A stretch of DNA of 64,000 nucleotides from Gammaproteobacteria bacterium (GCA_020029535.1 JAIBJM010000003.1:1-64000); one strand, 5' to 3'. Shown: positions 47,954 through 58,951, counted from the stretch's first letter. The notes: generated by a model from the letters alone, not told the origin. Numbers and translations: made by a program.

Positions 47954-49950
47954 GGGACCTCGTCCAGATCCAGCAACTCGGTGCCGTCTGAAACCAGATC
48001 GCCCAGCGCGAACCGGAACGCCTTGACGACCCCCTTGCGTGGTGCGCAGATCGTATGTTCCATCTTCATCGCCTCAAGCACGAGCAGCGGCGTTCCCTTC
48101 TCGACCACAGCGCCGGGCTTCACCAGCAACGCCAGTACCTTGCCCGGCATCGGCGCACGCAGGCCGCCCGTTTCTTCCTCTCCGGCGCCGCCGACGTGCA
48201 AGGTGTCTACCAGCGCCAAAGGCCATGAGCGGCCCTCCAGGAACAGATGCCGCCGTTCGCCGCTGGCGACCACCGCGGCCTGGAACCGGCGTTCGCCGAG
48301 CTGGGCCTGCAATTCGCTGTCGGTGCCGAGCTTGCCGCGCGCCAGAAGTCGTTGCGACCCCACACGCAACCAGTAGCCACCCGGAACAACCTCAACGCCG
48401 ACTTCCTGCGACGCCTCGCCGAAGCGGAACACCAGCCGGCGCTCGGCACGACCGTTGAGGCGCCAACCGTCGAGCGCATACCACGGCGAATCCGGGGCAA
48501 CCGACCCGGCCCTCTTCTTTCCCGCCATGCGCTGCTCGAGCAGCAGCTCGGCCAGCGCCGCGAGCATCCAGACGTCTGCCGACACGTCGCTGTCAGTCGG
48601 AAACAGCAACGCTTGTTCGCGTTCAATCAAGCCGGTATCCAGCTGGCCGCTGGCAAAGGAAGGCACAGCGACGAGCCGCGTAAGGAAGTCGATATTGTTC
48701 GAGACTCCGACAACGCGGTACTGCGCCAGCGCCTGCCGCATACGCGCCAGCGCCTGCCGACGATCCGCACCCCACACGATCAGCTTGGCGATCATCGGGT
48801 CGTAGTGCGGCGTGATCTCATCGCCCTGTTCGACGCCGGTGTCCACCCGCACGTCGTTGCTCTCGCGCGGAGGCGACAGGTGCACCAGACGGCCCGTGGA
48901 CGGCAGGAACCCGCGTGCCGGATCCTCTGCGTAAATGCGCGCTTCCATGGCGTGACCGTTGAGTTCCAGCTGCTGCTGCTTGAGCGGCAGAGGCTCACCG
49001 CTGGCCACGCGCAGTTGCCACTCGACCAGATCGAGTCCGGTAACCATCTCCGTCACTGGATGCTCGACCTGGAGACGCGTGTTCATCTCCATGAAGAAGA
49101 AGTTGCCATCCTGCGTGGCGATGAATTCGACCGTCCCGGCGCCGACATAACCGACCGCCTTGGCCGCATCCACCGCCGCCTGACCCATGGCGGCGCGGCG
49201 CTCAGGCGTCATACCCGGCGCCGGCGCTTCTTCCAACACTTTCTGGTAGCGCCGCTGCACCGAGCAATCGCGCTCGAACAGATAAACGCAGTTGCCGTGT
49301 CGATCGCCGAAGACCTGGATCTCGATGTGCCTCGGCTTCACGATGTACTTTTCAACCAGCACACGATCATCGCCAAAGGCGTTGCTGGCTTCACGCTTGC
49401 AGGAAGCGAGCGCTGCTTCGAACTCACTGCCTTGATCGACGCGCCGCATGCCCTTGCCGCCGCCACCGGCAGTCGCCTTGATCAGCACCGGGTAGCCGAT
49501 GCGTTCGGCCTGCGTGGCCAGGAAAGCCGGATCCTGATTGTCGCCGTGATAGCCCGGCGTCAGCGGAACCCTGGCTTTCTCCATCAGAGCCTTGGCTGCC
49601 GATTTCGATCCCATGGCACGGATTGCCGAGGCCGGCGGGCCGATGAAGACAATGCCCGCCTTTTCACAGGCCTCGGCAAAGTCCGCGTTCTCCGACAGGA
49701 AGCCGTAGCCCGGATGTATGGCCTCGGCCCCGGTCCGCTTGGCGACCTCCAGAATCCGCTCGGCAACAAGATAAGACTCGCGGGCAGCCGGCGGTCCGAT
49801 CAGCACGGCTTCATCCGCCAGTCGCACATGCCGCGCGTTGGCGTCCGCTTCCGAATACACCGCAACCGTCGCGATGCCCATGCAGCGCGCTGTCTTGATC
49901 ACGCGGCAGGCAATCTCGCCGCGGTTGGCAATCAGGATCTTCTTGAACAC
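47950..49950 (-). CDS. liuD: methylcrotonoyl-CoA carboxylase biotin-containing subunit
   Basis: MFKKILIANRGEIACRVIKTARCMGIATVAVYSEAD...; LEAMKMEHT biotinylation site. Confidence 0.93.
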   Translation of the reverse strand: MFKKILIANRGEIACRVIKTARCMGIATVAVYSEADANARHVRLADEAVLIGPPAARESYLVAERILEVAKRTGAEAIHPGYGFLSENADFAEACEKAGIVFIGPPASAIRAMGSKSAAKALMEKARVPLTPGYHGDNQDPAFLATQAERIGYPVLIKATAGGGGKGMRRVDQGSEFEAALASCKREASNAFGDDRVLVEKYIVKPRHIEIQVFGDRHGNCVYLFERDCSVQRRYQKVLEEAPAPGMTPERRAAMGQAAVDAAKAVGYVGAGTVEFIATQDGNFFFMEMNTRLQVEHPVTEMVTGLDLVEWQLRVASGEPLPLKQQQLELNGHAMEARIYAEDPARGFLPSTGRLVHLSPPRESNDVRVDTGVEQGDEITPHYDPMIAKLIVWGADRRQALARMRQALAQYRVVGVSNNIDFLTRLVAVPSFASGQLDTGLIEREQALLFPTDSDVSADVWMLAALAELLLEQRMAGKKRAGSVAPDSPWYALDGWRLNGRAERRLVFRFGEASQEVGVEVVPGGYWLRVGSQRLLARGKLGTDSELQAQLGERRFQAAVVASGERRHLFLEGRSWPLALVDTLHVGGAGEEETGGLRAPMPGKVLALLVKPGAVVEKGTPLLVLEAMKMEHTICAPRKGVVKAFRFALGDLVSDGTELLDLDEVP

Positions 49951-49974
49951 GATAACTACCTTATCCCTTTGGCC

Positions 49975-50769
49975 TCATCCCTTGGTCGGCGCCCATGCGG
50001 CGGGGCGCTTCTCCAGGAATGCACTCAGACCCTCCCGAGCCTCGGGGCCGGCACGCAGCGTGGCGATGCGTCGCGCTGTATCTTCGACAACCTCATCATC
50101 GACCCGCCGATGGGCAACCCCGCGAATCAGATCCGTAGCAGCTGCCTGGGCAAGCGGTCCGCCAGCCAGGATCGCGTCGACGAGTTCCTGCACCTTCGCA
50201 TCCAGTGCCGCGGACTCAACAACTTCATGTGCCAGTCCGATCTCCCGGGCCCGTTCGGCGCTGATGCGTTCGGCGGTCTGAAAGTAGCGATAGGCCTGGC
50301 GTTCGCCGATGGCACGCACCACATAAGGACCGATCGCCGCCGGGATGAGGCCGAGGCGCACTTCGGAGGTCGCAAATTGGGCATTCGTCGAAGCGACGCA
50401 GATGTCGCATGCAGTGACCAGCCCCATTCCGCCGCCGATCGCGGCACCGTGCACGCGTGCCAGCGTGGGCTTGGCGCACGTCGATATCACATGGAACATC
50501 GTGGCGAGCTTGCGCGCGTCGGCAAGATTCGCTTCCTGCGAAGCCATGCCCTGGCGCTTCATCCAGTTCAGATCCGCGCCGGCGGAGAAGCTCTTGCCGG
50601 CGCCGGCCAGAACAATGGCACGCAACGCCGGATCGCTGCCCAGCTCGGTGAAAGCCCCGGTCAGCTCCGCGATCAATGTCTCGTCGAAGACATTGTGCAG
50701 CTCCGGGCGATTCATCCATATCCATGCCGCGGCGCCGCGGTATTCGATTCGTAAAGCGGTGTAATTCAT
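49975..50769 (-). CDS. liuC: enoyl-CoA hydratase/isomerase (methylglutaconyl-CoA hydratase-like)
   Basis: LRAIVLAGAGKSFSAGADLNWMKR; liu operon context. Confidence 0.9.
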   Translation of the reverse strand: MNYTALRIEYRGAAAWIWMNRPELHNVFDETLIAELTGAFTELGSDPALRAIVLAGAGKSFSAGADLNWMKRQGMASQEANLADARKLATMFHVISTCAKPTLARVHGAAIGGGMGLVTACDICVASTNAQFATSEVRLGLIPAAIGPYVVRAIGERQAYRYFQTAERISAERAREIGLAHEVVESAALDAKVQELVDAILAGGPLAQAAATDLIRGVAHRRVDDEVVEDTARRIATLRAGPEAREGLSAFLEKRPAAWAPTKG

Positions 50770-50776
50770 GGCGATC

Positions 50777-52411
50777 TCACATCCGGAAGACCCCGAACTG
50801 CGTCGGCTGGATCGGCGCGTTCAGCGCTGCCGCCAACGAAAGGCCGAGGACCTGCCGTGCCTGCGCCGGATCGGTTACGCCATCGTCCCAGAGCCGCGCC
50901 GTCGCGTAATAAGGATTGCCTTGCGTCTCGTACTGGTCACGAATCGGCGACTTGAAAGCTTCTTCCTCTTCCTTGCTCCACTTCCCGCCTTTGGCTTCGA
51001 TGCCTTCGCGGCGGACAGTCGCGAGCACGCTGGCAGCCTGTTCGCCGCCCATGACGCTGATGCGTGCATTCGGCCACATCCAGAGGAAGCGCGGTGAATA
51101 GGCCCGGCCGCACATGCCGTAATTGCCGGCACCGAAGCTGCCGCCGATGAGCATTGAAATCTTGGGTACCTGCGTGGTGGCAACGGCTGTCACCATCTTG
51201 GCGCCATGCTTGGCGATGCCCTCGCTTTCGTACTTCCGCCCCACCATGAAGCCGGTGATGTTCTGCAGGAAGATCAGCGGTATCGAGCGTTGCGAGCAGA
51301 GTTCAATGAAGTGCGCGCCCTTCATGGCGGATTCGCCGAACAGGATGCCGTTGTTGGCGACAATGCCCACCGGCATGCCGTACAGCCGTGCGAATCCGGT
51401 AACCAGTGTGGTGCCGTAGCGGGCCTTGAACTCATCGAAACGCGAACCGTCGACGATACGCGCGATGATTTCGCGCACATCGTAGGGTTTGCGGGTGTCC
51501 TGCGGGATGATGCCGTAGATTTCCCCGGGGTCGTACAGCGGTTCTTCGCTGGCCTCGAGCGTGACAGTGGCCGGTTTGCGATGGTTCAGATTGGCAACAA
51601 TGCGGCGCGTGATGAAAAGCGCATGGGCGTCGTTCTCGGCCAGGTGATCCGCCACGCCGGAGATGCGCGTATGCACATCGCCGCCACCGAGGTCCTCTGC
51701 GCCGACCACTTCGCCGGTTGCTGCCTTCACCAATGGTGGACCACCGAGGAATATCGTGCCCTGATTGCGCACGATCACGGTCTCATCGCTCATTGCCGGG
51801 ACATAGGCGCCGCCTGCAGTGCAGGAACCCATCACGACCGCGATCTGCGGAATGCCGAGTGCGCTGAGATTGGCCTGGTTGTAGAAAATGCGGCCGAAGT
51901 GATCGCGATCCGGGAATACCTCATCCTGTTTGGGCAGGAAAGCGCCACCCGAATCCACCAGGTAAATGCACGGCAGGTGGTTCTGCTGCGCAATCTCCTG
52001 CGCGCGCAAATGCTTCTTGACCGTCAACGGGTAGTAGGTGCCGCCCTTCACGGTGGCGTCGTTCGCGACGATCACGCACTCGACACCCTGGACCCGGCCA
52101 ATGCCGGCAACCACGCCTGCGCTCGGCGCATCGCCGTCATACATGCCGTGTGCAGCGAGCTGACCGATTTCCAGGAAGGGCGTGCCCGGATCCAGCAACT
52201 GCGCGACCCGGTCGCGCGGTAGCAACTTGCCGCGGGCGGTATGCTTGTTGCGTGCAGCCAGACCACCACCCTGTTCTGCCGCCGCGACCTTCGTGCGCAA
52301 GTCCTGGACCAGTGCGCGCATCGCATCGGCGTTGGTGCGGAACTCCGCTGAGCGCACGTTGGCTTGGGTCTTCAAGACCTGCATGCCTTGCTCCGTGGTA
52401 TCGTTATTCAA
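50777..52411 (-). CDS. liuB: methylcrotonoyl-CoA carboxylase carboxyltransferase subunit
   Basis: ACC carboxyltransferase signature [64 protein letters not shown]. Confidence 0.94.
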   Translation of the reverse strand: MNNDTTEQGMQVLKTQANVRSAEFRTNADAMRALVQDLRTKVAAAEQGGGLAARNKHTARGKLLPRDRVAQLLDPGTPFLEIGQLAAHGMYDGDAPSAGVVAGIGRVQGVECVIVANDATVKGGTYYPLTVKKHLRAQEIAQQNHLPCIYLVDSGGAFLPKQDEVFPDRDHFGRIFYNQANLSALGIPQIAVVMGSCTAGGAYVPAMSDETVIVRNQGTIFLGGPPLVKAATGEVVGAEDLGGGDVHTRISGVADHLAENDAHALFITRRIVANLNHRKPATVTLEASEEPLYDPGEIYGIIPQDTRKPYDVREIIARIVDGSRFDEFKARYGTTLVTGFARLYGMPVGIVANNGILFGESAMKGAHFIELCSQRSIPLIFLQNITGFMVGRKYESEGIAKHGAKMVTAVATTQVPKISMLIGGSFGAGNYGMCGRAYSPRFLWMWPNARISVMGGEQAASVLATVRREGIEAKGGKWSKEEEEAFKSPIRDQYETQGNPYYATARLWDDGVTDPAQARQVLGLSLAAALNAPIQPTQFGVFRM

Positions 52412-52465
52412 TATTGCAGTTTACAGCAACATCCGGCCGCGGCGCTCATCCGGCTGACCGGGCTC

Positions 52466-53641
52466 TTACTCAGTCTCTGAGTACAGCTCGCGTCCGATCA
52501 GCATGCGCCGGATGTCGCTGGTGCCGGCGCCGATCTCGTACAGTTTGGCGTCACGCCACAATCGAGGCGTCGGGTATTCATTGATGTACCCGTTGCCTCC
52601 CAGCACCTGGATTGCCTCGCCTGCCATCCAGGTCGCCTTCTCCGCAACGTAGAGAATCGCCGCCGCGGCGTCCTTGCGCAGTATCCGCGCGTGATCCACC
52701 CGGTCGCACTCCTGCGCGACGGCGTAGACGTAAGCCCGGCCTGTCTGCCAGACAGTGTACATATCCGCCAGCTTGCCTTGCATGAGCTGGAACTCGCCAA
52801 TGGACTGACCAAACTGCTTGCGGCTGTGCACATAAGGCAGTACGACATCCATGCATGCGGCCATGATGCCCAGTGGTCCGCCGGACAGAACCAGGCGTTC
52901 ATAGTCGAGGCCGCTCATCAGCACCTTGACGCCACTGCCAACGCCACCCAGTACGTTCTCCGCGGGCACCTCGCAGTTGTCGAGAAATACCGGGTATGTG
53001 TTGGACCCGCGCATGCCAAGCTTGTCCAGCTTTGCGCCAAATGACAGACCTTTGAACTCCTTCTCCACGATGAAGGCGGTGATGCCCTTGCTACCGGCAT
53101 CGGGCTCGGTCTTTGCGTAAACGATCAATGTATCGGCATCGCCGCCATTGGTGATCCACATCTTTGAGCCGTTCAGCACGTAATGATCGCCCTGCTTCCG
53201 GGCGCGCAGCTTCATGCTTACGACATCGGAGCCCGAATTGGGCTCACTCATCGCGAGGGCGCCCACATGCTCGCCAGCCACCAGCTTCGGCAGGTACCGC
53301 TGCTTCTGCGACGGGGTGCCGTTGCGATGCAGCTGGTTGATGCACAAATTCGAGTGCGCTCCATACGACAGGGCTACGGCTGCAGAGGCGCGCGACACCT
53401 CCTCCATGGCAATGACATGAGCCAGGTAACCCAGCTGGGTGCCGCCGTACTCCTCGCTCACCGTCAGGCCGTGCAGGCCGAGATCTCCCAGCTTCTTCCA
53501 GAGGTCGGCCGGGAACAGATTGTCATGGTCGATCTGGGCTGCCCGCGGAGCGATTTCCTGAGCCGCGAAACTGCGCACCGTGTCGCGCAGCATTTCTATG
53601 GTCTCACCGAGATTAAAGCTGAGGCCGGGTAGCTGCATCAT
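52466..53641 (-). CDS. liuA: isovaleryl-CoA dehydrogenase
   Basis: 391 aa acyl-CoA dehydrogenase; [84 protein letters not shown]. Confidence 0.94.
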   Translation of the reverse strand: MMQLPGLSFNLGETIEMLRDTVRSFAAQEIAPRAAQIDHDNLFPADLWKKLGDLGLHGLTVSEEYGGTQLGYLAHVIAMEEVSRASAAVALSYGAHSNLCINQLHRNGTPSQKQRYLPKLVAGEHVGALAMSEPNSGSDVVSMKLRARKQGDHYVLNGSKMWITNGGDADTLIVYAKTEPDAGSKGITAFIVEKEFKGLSFGAKLDKLGMRGSNTYPVFLDNCEVPAENVLGGVGSGVKVLMSGLDYERLVLSGGPLGIMAACMDVVLPYVHSRKQFGQSIGEFQLMQGKLADMYTVWQTGRAYVYAVAQECDRVDHARILRKDAAAAILYVAEKATWMAGEAIQVLGGNGYINEYPTPRLWRDAKLYEIGAGTSDIRRMLIGRELYSETE

Positions 53642-54099
53642 GAGTCTCTCCTTGGAATTGCCGGCGCCTCAGGCAAGCGCTCTCGTTAATTGCGTGAAGA
53701 CGCCCTGACAATTCCCGGGCGAGGCTGGGGCGTGCCATCACACCGCAACCGAGGACGGTCCGCAGCGTACAAAAATGTACTTATTTCGTCAATATGACTT
53801 CAAGTGTTTAGTGTCAGAAAACGCCGCACCAGCGATGTGCCAGGTCCGCGGCAGCGTACCCGATCCACGTCAACACGGCTTTGCTCACGCGAATATCCGC
53901 ACACAGGCCGCGATTGGGCGGTCCGGAACAACAGCGACACGTCGACGCATCAAGTCGCTCGTACACGGCGACGAATGCGCGACCTGTGCACGACATTGCG
54001 GCAGAACGTTTCCTGTAGAATCCGCCGCGTTTTTGCGCCATTGATGCTTCGCATCTGTTTTCATTTATTACAGCCGTCGCGCGCCAAAGGATCCTCGCA

Positions 54100-55659
54100 G
54101 TGAACGCAGTGAAAGAATTAGCGGGTATAGATCTCGACGGCATACAGCCGCACATTTACAGGCGCCGCTGGGTCGTCCTGGTAGCGATGTGCATATCGCT
54201 GCTCGGGGTAATGCTTGCAAACAGCAGCATCAACATAGCTCTGCCACAGATGTCGGTTGATCTGGGCATCAGCCAGCTGGTCCTCACCTGGGTAGTCAAT
54301 ATCTATGTGTTGTTGTTTGCCAGCCTGTTGTTCATCGCCGGCGCATTTGGCGACAGGTACGGCAGGAAACTCGCCTTGCAGGTCGGCTCAATCATCTTTG
54401 CGGCGAGCGCGCTGTACGCCGGGATCGTTGCCAAGTCCGGCGCTGAGCTCATTGCCGCCCGCGCGATCATGGGTGTCGGCGGCGCGCTGGTCATGCCCAC
54501 GACGCTGTCAATCATCAACAACGTCTTCCCCAGGCATGAGCGCGCGCGGGCCATCGCGATATGGACCGGCATCTCCGGCGCCGGCATGATGTTCGGCAAT
54601 ATCGTGACCGGTTTGCTGCTCGAGCATTATTCGTGGCGCTCGGTGTTCTACCTGAGCGTCGTCGTAGCCGGCATTGCCCTGATCATCAATCAGTTTGCGG
54701 TCGACGAGTCGCGCGACGACCAAGGCCATCCGGTCGATTGGCTTGGCGGCGTCCTGAGCACCGCTGGCATCTTCGGGTTCGTCTATGGCCTCACCGAGGC
54801 GCCTACCAAGGGCATTACCGACGGGTACGTTTTGACCGGCCTGCTCGGCGGTATTGCCTGCCTGTTCGCATTCGTCTGGTGGGAGCGGAAAGCCAGATCG
54901 CCGCTCCTTGACATGGAGCTGTTCAAGAACCGGGCCTTCTCCATATCCAGCCTTACGATCACGCTGGCCTTCCTCGCGATGATCGGCGTCTTCTTCTCGA
55001 TGAGCCAGCTTCAGCAGCTCATTCTCGGCATGTCGCCGCTCACGGCTTCGCTGTCGATGATTCCGATGATGATTCCGATGGTGATACTGGCACCGATGAT
55101 GCCAAACATCGTGAAGAAGGTCGGAGCCCGCATCACGATGTCCGGCGGGCTGCTCGTCATAACCATCGCGTTCGTGATCATGTCGACGTGGACAGCAAGC
55201 ATGACCTTTTTGCAATTCATCACGGTCATGATGCTGCTGATGGCCGGCATCTGCGCCGCCATGACCCCGGGCACCAACATTCTGATGGCATCTGTTCCTC
55301 GCAATCGCTCTGGAATGGGCTCGGCGATGAACGACACGACGCGCGAACTCGGAGGAGCTTTGGGCATCGCGGTACTTGGGGCGATCCTGAGCTCGGTCTA
55401 CACGGACAAGGTCGCCGACGTGGCGAGCACGCTGCCCGGACCGCTCAAGACGGCGCTGGAAGGCTCGCTGGCTACCGCGTTGCACGTGTCCAAGCTCCTG
55501 GGCCCGAGAGCCACCGAATTCGCAGACTACGCAAAGGCCGCGTGGATGGACGCGCTGTCAACCGCAGCGCTTGTGTCGGCAGGCATCATGTTTGTTGCGA
55601 CGATCATCGCCTTCGTGGCGCTGCCCAGACATACCGAGCGCCAAAGCGATACGATCTAA
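54100..55659 (+). CDS. DHA2-type MFS transporter
   Basis: 519 aa, 14-TM-like; LPQMSVDLGISQLVLTWVVNIYVLLFASLLFIAGAFGDRYGRK; GTG start. Confidence 0.88.
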   Translation: MNAVKELAGIDLDGIQPHIYRRRWVVLVAMCISLLGVMLANSSINIALPQMSVDLGISQLVLTWVVNIYVLLFASLLFIAGAFGDRYGRKLALQVGSIIFAASALYAGIVAKSGAELIAARAIMGVGGALVMPTTLSIINNVFPRHERARAIAIWTGISGAGMMFGNIVTGLLLEHYSWRSVFYLSVVVAGIALIINQFAVDESRDDQGHPVDWLGGVLSTAGIFGFVYGLTEAPTKGITDGYVLTGLLGGIACLFAFVWWERKARSPLLDMELFKNRAFSISSLTITLAFLAMIGVFFSMSQLQQLILGMSPLTASLSMIPMMIPMVILAPMMPNIVKKVGARITMSGGLLVITIAFVIMSTWTASMTFLQFITVMMLLMAGICAAMTPGTNILMASVPRNRSGMGSAMNDTTRELGGALGIAVLGAILSSVYTDKVADVASTLPGPLKTALEGSLATALHVSKLLGPRATEFADYAKAAWMDALSTAALVSAGIMFVATIIAFVALPRHTERQSDTI

Positions 55660-55693
55660 GACCAGTTCGCGAGTACGGGATCCCCAAAAAGCG

Positions 55694-55729
55694 AAACCCC
55701 CGACCGGAAAACCGGGCGGGGGTTATTTG
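55694..55729. terminator. bidirectional intrinsic terminator between convergent genes
   Basis: aaaCCCCCGaCCGGaaaaCCGGgCGGGGGttatttg. Confidence 0.8.
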
Positions 55730-55751
55730 TCGCGTCAGCGACAGACCGCTG

Positions 55752-56564
55752 TCACATCTTGACGCAGGCGTGCGGCGACCACTTCGAGCCGTCCGGCTCC
55801 TTGCGGAAATCGGTGCTCGTAACATACGGGGAAGACAGGTGCTGCGGATCTTCCACCTTGGTGGTGACATCGAACCACACTTTACCCGTGGAGTCCTCGA
55901 AGAGCTGGAACCATTCGGTTACCTGCGCCTTCTCGCCGTACGGCACGCCATTGCGCTGCAGCCAGCCCGGAGACAGCTTGGTGGTAACCACCTGCAGCCT
56001 GCCGCCCGTCACAGGACCGCCACCCCGCGCAAAGCCGCCGCGCGGACCCTGGACCGGGAGCTGCCAGGTCGCCAATGAACTTCCCTGCGGGGTCGGCCCG
56101 GCGTTCGGCACATCCGACTGCTTGAAGTACAACAGGCGGGTTTGCTGGCCCCAGTCGCTCTCGATCTTGAGCGTATCCGGACCAGCCCAGGTAATGTGCA
56201 GACGCGTCGGCATGCGCATCAATCCGCCGGCGTAATAGGCGCGGCAATCGATCTTGTTGGTCCAGGCCGGACCATACTTGCTGCCATCGAACTTCAGGGC
56301 TTCCTTCCTGGAGGCCGCATTGGCCGGGATACTTCCAACATCGCCGGTCGGCGCAGTCAACATGCGCCAGCGCCAATCCTCGGTGACGACCGAGACCCAG
56401 TAGCCCGTCAGATCAAACCGCGCGGCTTGCTGCGCCGCCGGCGGCGGCCCACCCCTGCGCGCGGCTGGCGGCGGACCAGGAGGCCCAGGCTGCGCCAGTA
56501 TCGCCGGGCTGACCGCGAGCAGTGCCGTCAGCAGGGCGCTGCCCTTGAGTACTGTGCTCTTCAT
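55752..56564 (-). CDS. secreted hypothetical protein (paralog of 57874-58800)
   Basis: Signal peptide MKSTVLKGSALLTALLAVSPAILAQ; WVSVVTEDWRWRMLTAPTGDVGSIPANAASRKEA; GWLQRNGVPYGEKAQVTEWFQLFED. Confidence 0.75.
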   Translation of the reverse strand: MKSTVLKGSALLTALLAVSPAILAQPGPPGPPPAARRGGPPPAAQQAARFDLTGYWVSVVTEDWRWRMLTAPTGDVGSIPANAASRKEALKFDGSKYGPAWTNKIDCRAYYAGGLMRMPTRLHITWAGPDTLKIESDWGQQTRLLYFKQSDVPNAGPTPQGSSLATWQLPVQGPRGGFARGGGPVTGGRLQVVTTKLSPGWLQRNGVPYGEKAQVTEWFQLFEDSTGKVWFDVTTKVEDPQHLSSPYVTSTDFRKEPDGSKWSPHACVKM

Positions 56565-56620
56565 CGCGCGTGATCTCCAAGTCATTATTGTCATGCAAGT
56601 CTGCGATCCGGTGACCGGGC

Positions 56621-57877
56621 TCACTCGCCGCTCGGAATAAAGAAGCGATCCGGTCCCTTGCTCGACCCAGCCGGCAATGTCTCGTAGACCACCTTGACGA
56701 AGTCCTTGGGGGTCCAGCCGCCGGTGCTCTTGCCCCAGCGTCCGTCGAAATCCCCCGTGACATTCATGGCCATGACTTGCTGCAACGACTTGCCCCTGTT
56801 CTTGTAATACATGATGCGGTTGCGCAGGATCTGAACCATGTAGGTGTAGTGGAGCAGCTCGGCACGGTCCATCAGTCGGCCATGGCCCGGAACGATGATG
56901 GTGCCGCCTTCTATCGGGCCATTGTGATATCCAGCCGCCATCAAATCCCTGAGATCATGGAGCGCGGTGAGCAACCCGTCGATGGTTCCGCCGTTCTTTA
57001 CATCGATGCGGGGATAGGAGCTGGCATTCACCAGATCGCCGACTGCAATCACATCCGAGCGCCGGAATTGCACCAGCAGGTTGCCATCGCTATTGGCGAT
57101 GCGCGGTTGATGCAGCGTTACCGCCTCGTCGTTGAAGTACCAGGAGTAGACGCTCTCCTCATGTGCTTCCGACGGCAACAAATCGTCCGGGGTGCCTGAA
57201 TCCACCAGATGATTCAGCGTATTCTGGCTGGACATCACCGTGGCGCCAGGCAGGTCGGAAGCGCCCAATGAAATGCCTATGATCTGCTTGCCGCCTTCGC
57301 GGATCACCTTGTTGCCGCCGATATGATCCGGCTCTCCGCTGGTATTGACCACCCAGCGAATGTCATCGTGATCACCCGCGTAGCGGGCGGCGAGCTTCTT
57401 GATGAGCGCGAGCAGTTTCGGCGCCATTTCTGCGGTACCGGTGTCAACCACCAATACCCCGTCGTTGCCGATCTGCACCACAACGTTGGCCCGCTCGGGC
57501 AGACCCACAATCATCCAGACATTGCCCTGCACGTTCCAGGCATGCAGCTCGCCGTCATCGTATTTGCCCTGATCTGCACTGCCGAAATAGAAGTTGTACC
57601 CCCAGGACTGGCGGTAGAAGTCATATTCCCATTGGTTCGAGCGACTGTTCACCGCTCCGTTCGGCAGCACCGATGTAGACGGCGACGTCTGTGCAGCAGC
57701 CGGAAGCGATGCGAGTAACGCACTCGCACCCATCAGCCATCCCACCAGCGTCGATGCCCGCATCGGGCGTCGCACTGACCGACGCACATTGTTCTTTCTG
57801 TTGCCGTCCATTGTCCGCCCCATGCAGGCTGATTGATCGGGTGCCACCTGCGCCAGCGATTTCTGTGTTGCGCTCAT
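56621..57877 (-). CDS. secreted MBL-fold (metallo-beta-lactamase-like) protein with a degenerate HxHxDH motif
   Basis: VVVQIGNDGVLVVDTGTAEMAPKLLALIKKL...WVVNTSGEPDHIGGNKVIREGG...DLVNASSYPRID...GTIIVPGHGRLMDRAEL. Confidence 0.82.
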   Translation of the reverse strand: MSATQKSLAQVAPDQSACMGRTMDGNRKNNVRRSVRRPMRASTLVGWLMGASALLASLPAAAQTSPSTSVLPNGAVNSRSNQWEYDFYRQSWGYNFYFGSADQGKYDDGELHAWNVQGNVWMIVGLPERANVVVQIGNDGVLVVDTGTAEMAPKLLALIKKLAARYAGDHDDIRWVVNTSGEPDHIGGNKVIREGGKQIIGISLGASDLPGATVMSSQNTLNHLVDSGTPDDLLPSEAHEESVYSWYFNDEAVTLHQPRIANSDGNLLVQFRRSDVIAVGDLVNASSYPRIDVKNGGTIDGLLTALHDLRDLMAAGYHNGPIEGGTIIVPGHGRLMDRAELLHYTYMVQILRNRIMYYKNRGKSLQQVMAMNVTGDFDGRWGKSTGGWTPKDFVKVVYETLPAGSSKGPDRFFIPSGE

Positions 57878-58800
57878 CGCGGCCGCCTCGCGTTCTCAGC
57901 GTTCTGCTCCCGCTCAAGTTTCTCGATGGTCGCCACCGGCGGATTGGGCGGCAGCGTCGCCATCTTGTCCTGGTATTCGGGAAGCAACGTCTCCGCGCTG
58001 CCCAAGGCGGCTTCCATCGGTACGTTATTTTTGACCGCGTAACTCTGTATCACCGCCGTCTGATTGGGCAGCAGCATCGGCAAATCGGCCCGGCTACGCG
58101 GAACCTCAATCAGCGGGCGGCAGGCAAATGGCAGATTCCGTGGCCAGTTCGTGACCCACTCGAAGGTGGTGCTTCTGACCAGCGGCTCGCTCAGGTACTC
58201 GGGATCGGTGAGTATCCCGATGTGCGTCATCAGATCGCCGTAGCGCATGAAGTACTCATCGAAGACAGCTTCGTCGCTGGTCGGGAGACCGTTGCGCTTG
58301 ATCCAGCCGCGCTTGTATTTGGTGGTGTGCACGCGCAGCACATCGCCTGCAATCCAGCGGCCCTTGGAGAAACCGGACCAGGTATGCGCCGCCCACTCAG
58401 GCGGTTCCGGGCGGTCGTCCATCCAGATATCCCGCTGCGGAAATATCATGTGAGTGCGGAGCGCAACCTGCGCCAGCGTCTGCGGATCCAGTTCCTCGCG
58501 GATGGCGATTGGCCCGGGACCGCGGATGCCGTAGTGCGACAGATGCGGCCGGCATTGCCACTCGGGGAGGGTCACATCCTGCGCATCTCCAGTCTGGGCG
58601 ACGGAGCGCGATGCCGCTGTGGTCGGAACGCCGGTGTAGTCGCCCGGTTCGGGACCACCACCTCGGTCTCCGATATCTTCGGTGAAGACCGAATTCCAGA
58701 CACCATTCATGATCGATTGCGCGCTGACGGATTGCGAGGCCAAGGCGGTCACCCCGGCGGACAGCAATATCACTAGTGCGCCCGAACAATTCTTAGCCAT
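57874..58800 (-). CDS. secreted hypothetical protein (paralog of 55752-56564)
   Basis: Signal peptide; VWNSVFTEDIGDRGGGPEPGDYTGVPTTAASRSVAQTGD; HTTKYKRGWIKRNGLPTSDEAVFDEYFMRYGD. Confidence 0.75.
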   Translation of the reverse strand: MAKNCSGALVILLSAGVTALASQSVSAQSIMNGVWNSVFTEDIGDRGGGPEPGDYTGVPTTAASRSVAQTGDAQDVTLPEWQCRPHLSHYGIRGPGPIAIREELDPQTLAQVALRTHMIFPQRDIWMDDRPEPPEWAAHTWSGFSKGRWIAGDVLRVHTTKYKRGWIKRNGLPTSDEAVFDEYFMRYGDLMTHIGILTDPEYLSEPLVRSTTFEWVTNWPRNLPFACRPLIEVPRSRADLPMLLPNQTAVIQSYAVKNNVPMEAALGSAETLLPEYQDKMATLPPNPPVATIEKLEREQNAENARRPR

Positions 58801-58951
58801 ATTGATGCGCCTGCCGAAGCCCCCGAAAGAGCCGGGAGCATACACGAGCCTGTACCTTTCATGTCAAGTTGGCCAAGCCGTGCAAATCATAACTTGTGTC
58901 AAGTCGACGCAAGCGAAAGATCATGCAACGCAGAGTGAATCAGTCACTGTC

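Noticed and set aside
48247-50754. 835-aa plus-strand ORF antisense to liuD/liuC
   Set aside because: Spurious long antisense frame caused by high GC3 codon bias; the minus strand carries biotin carboxylase and enoyl-CoA hydratase motifs.
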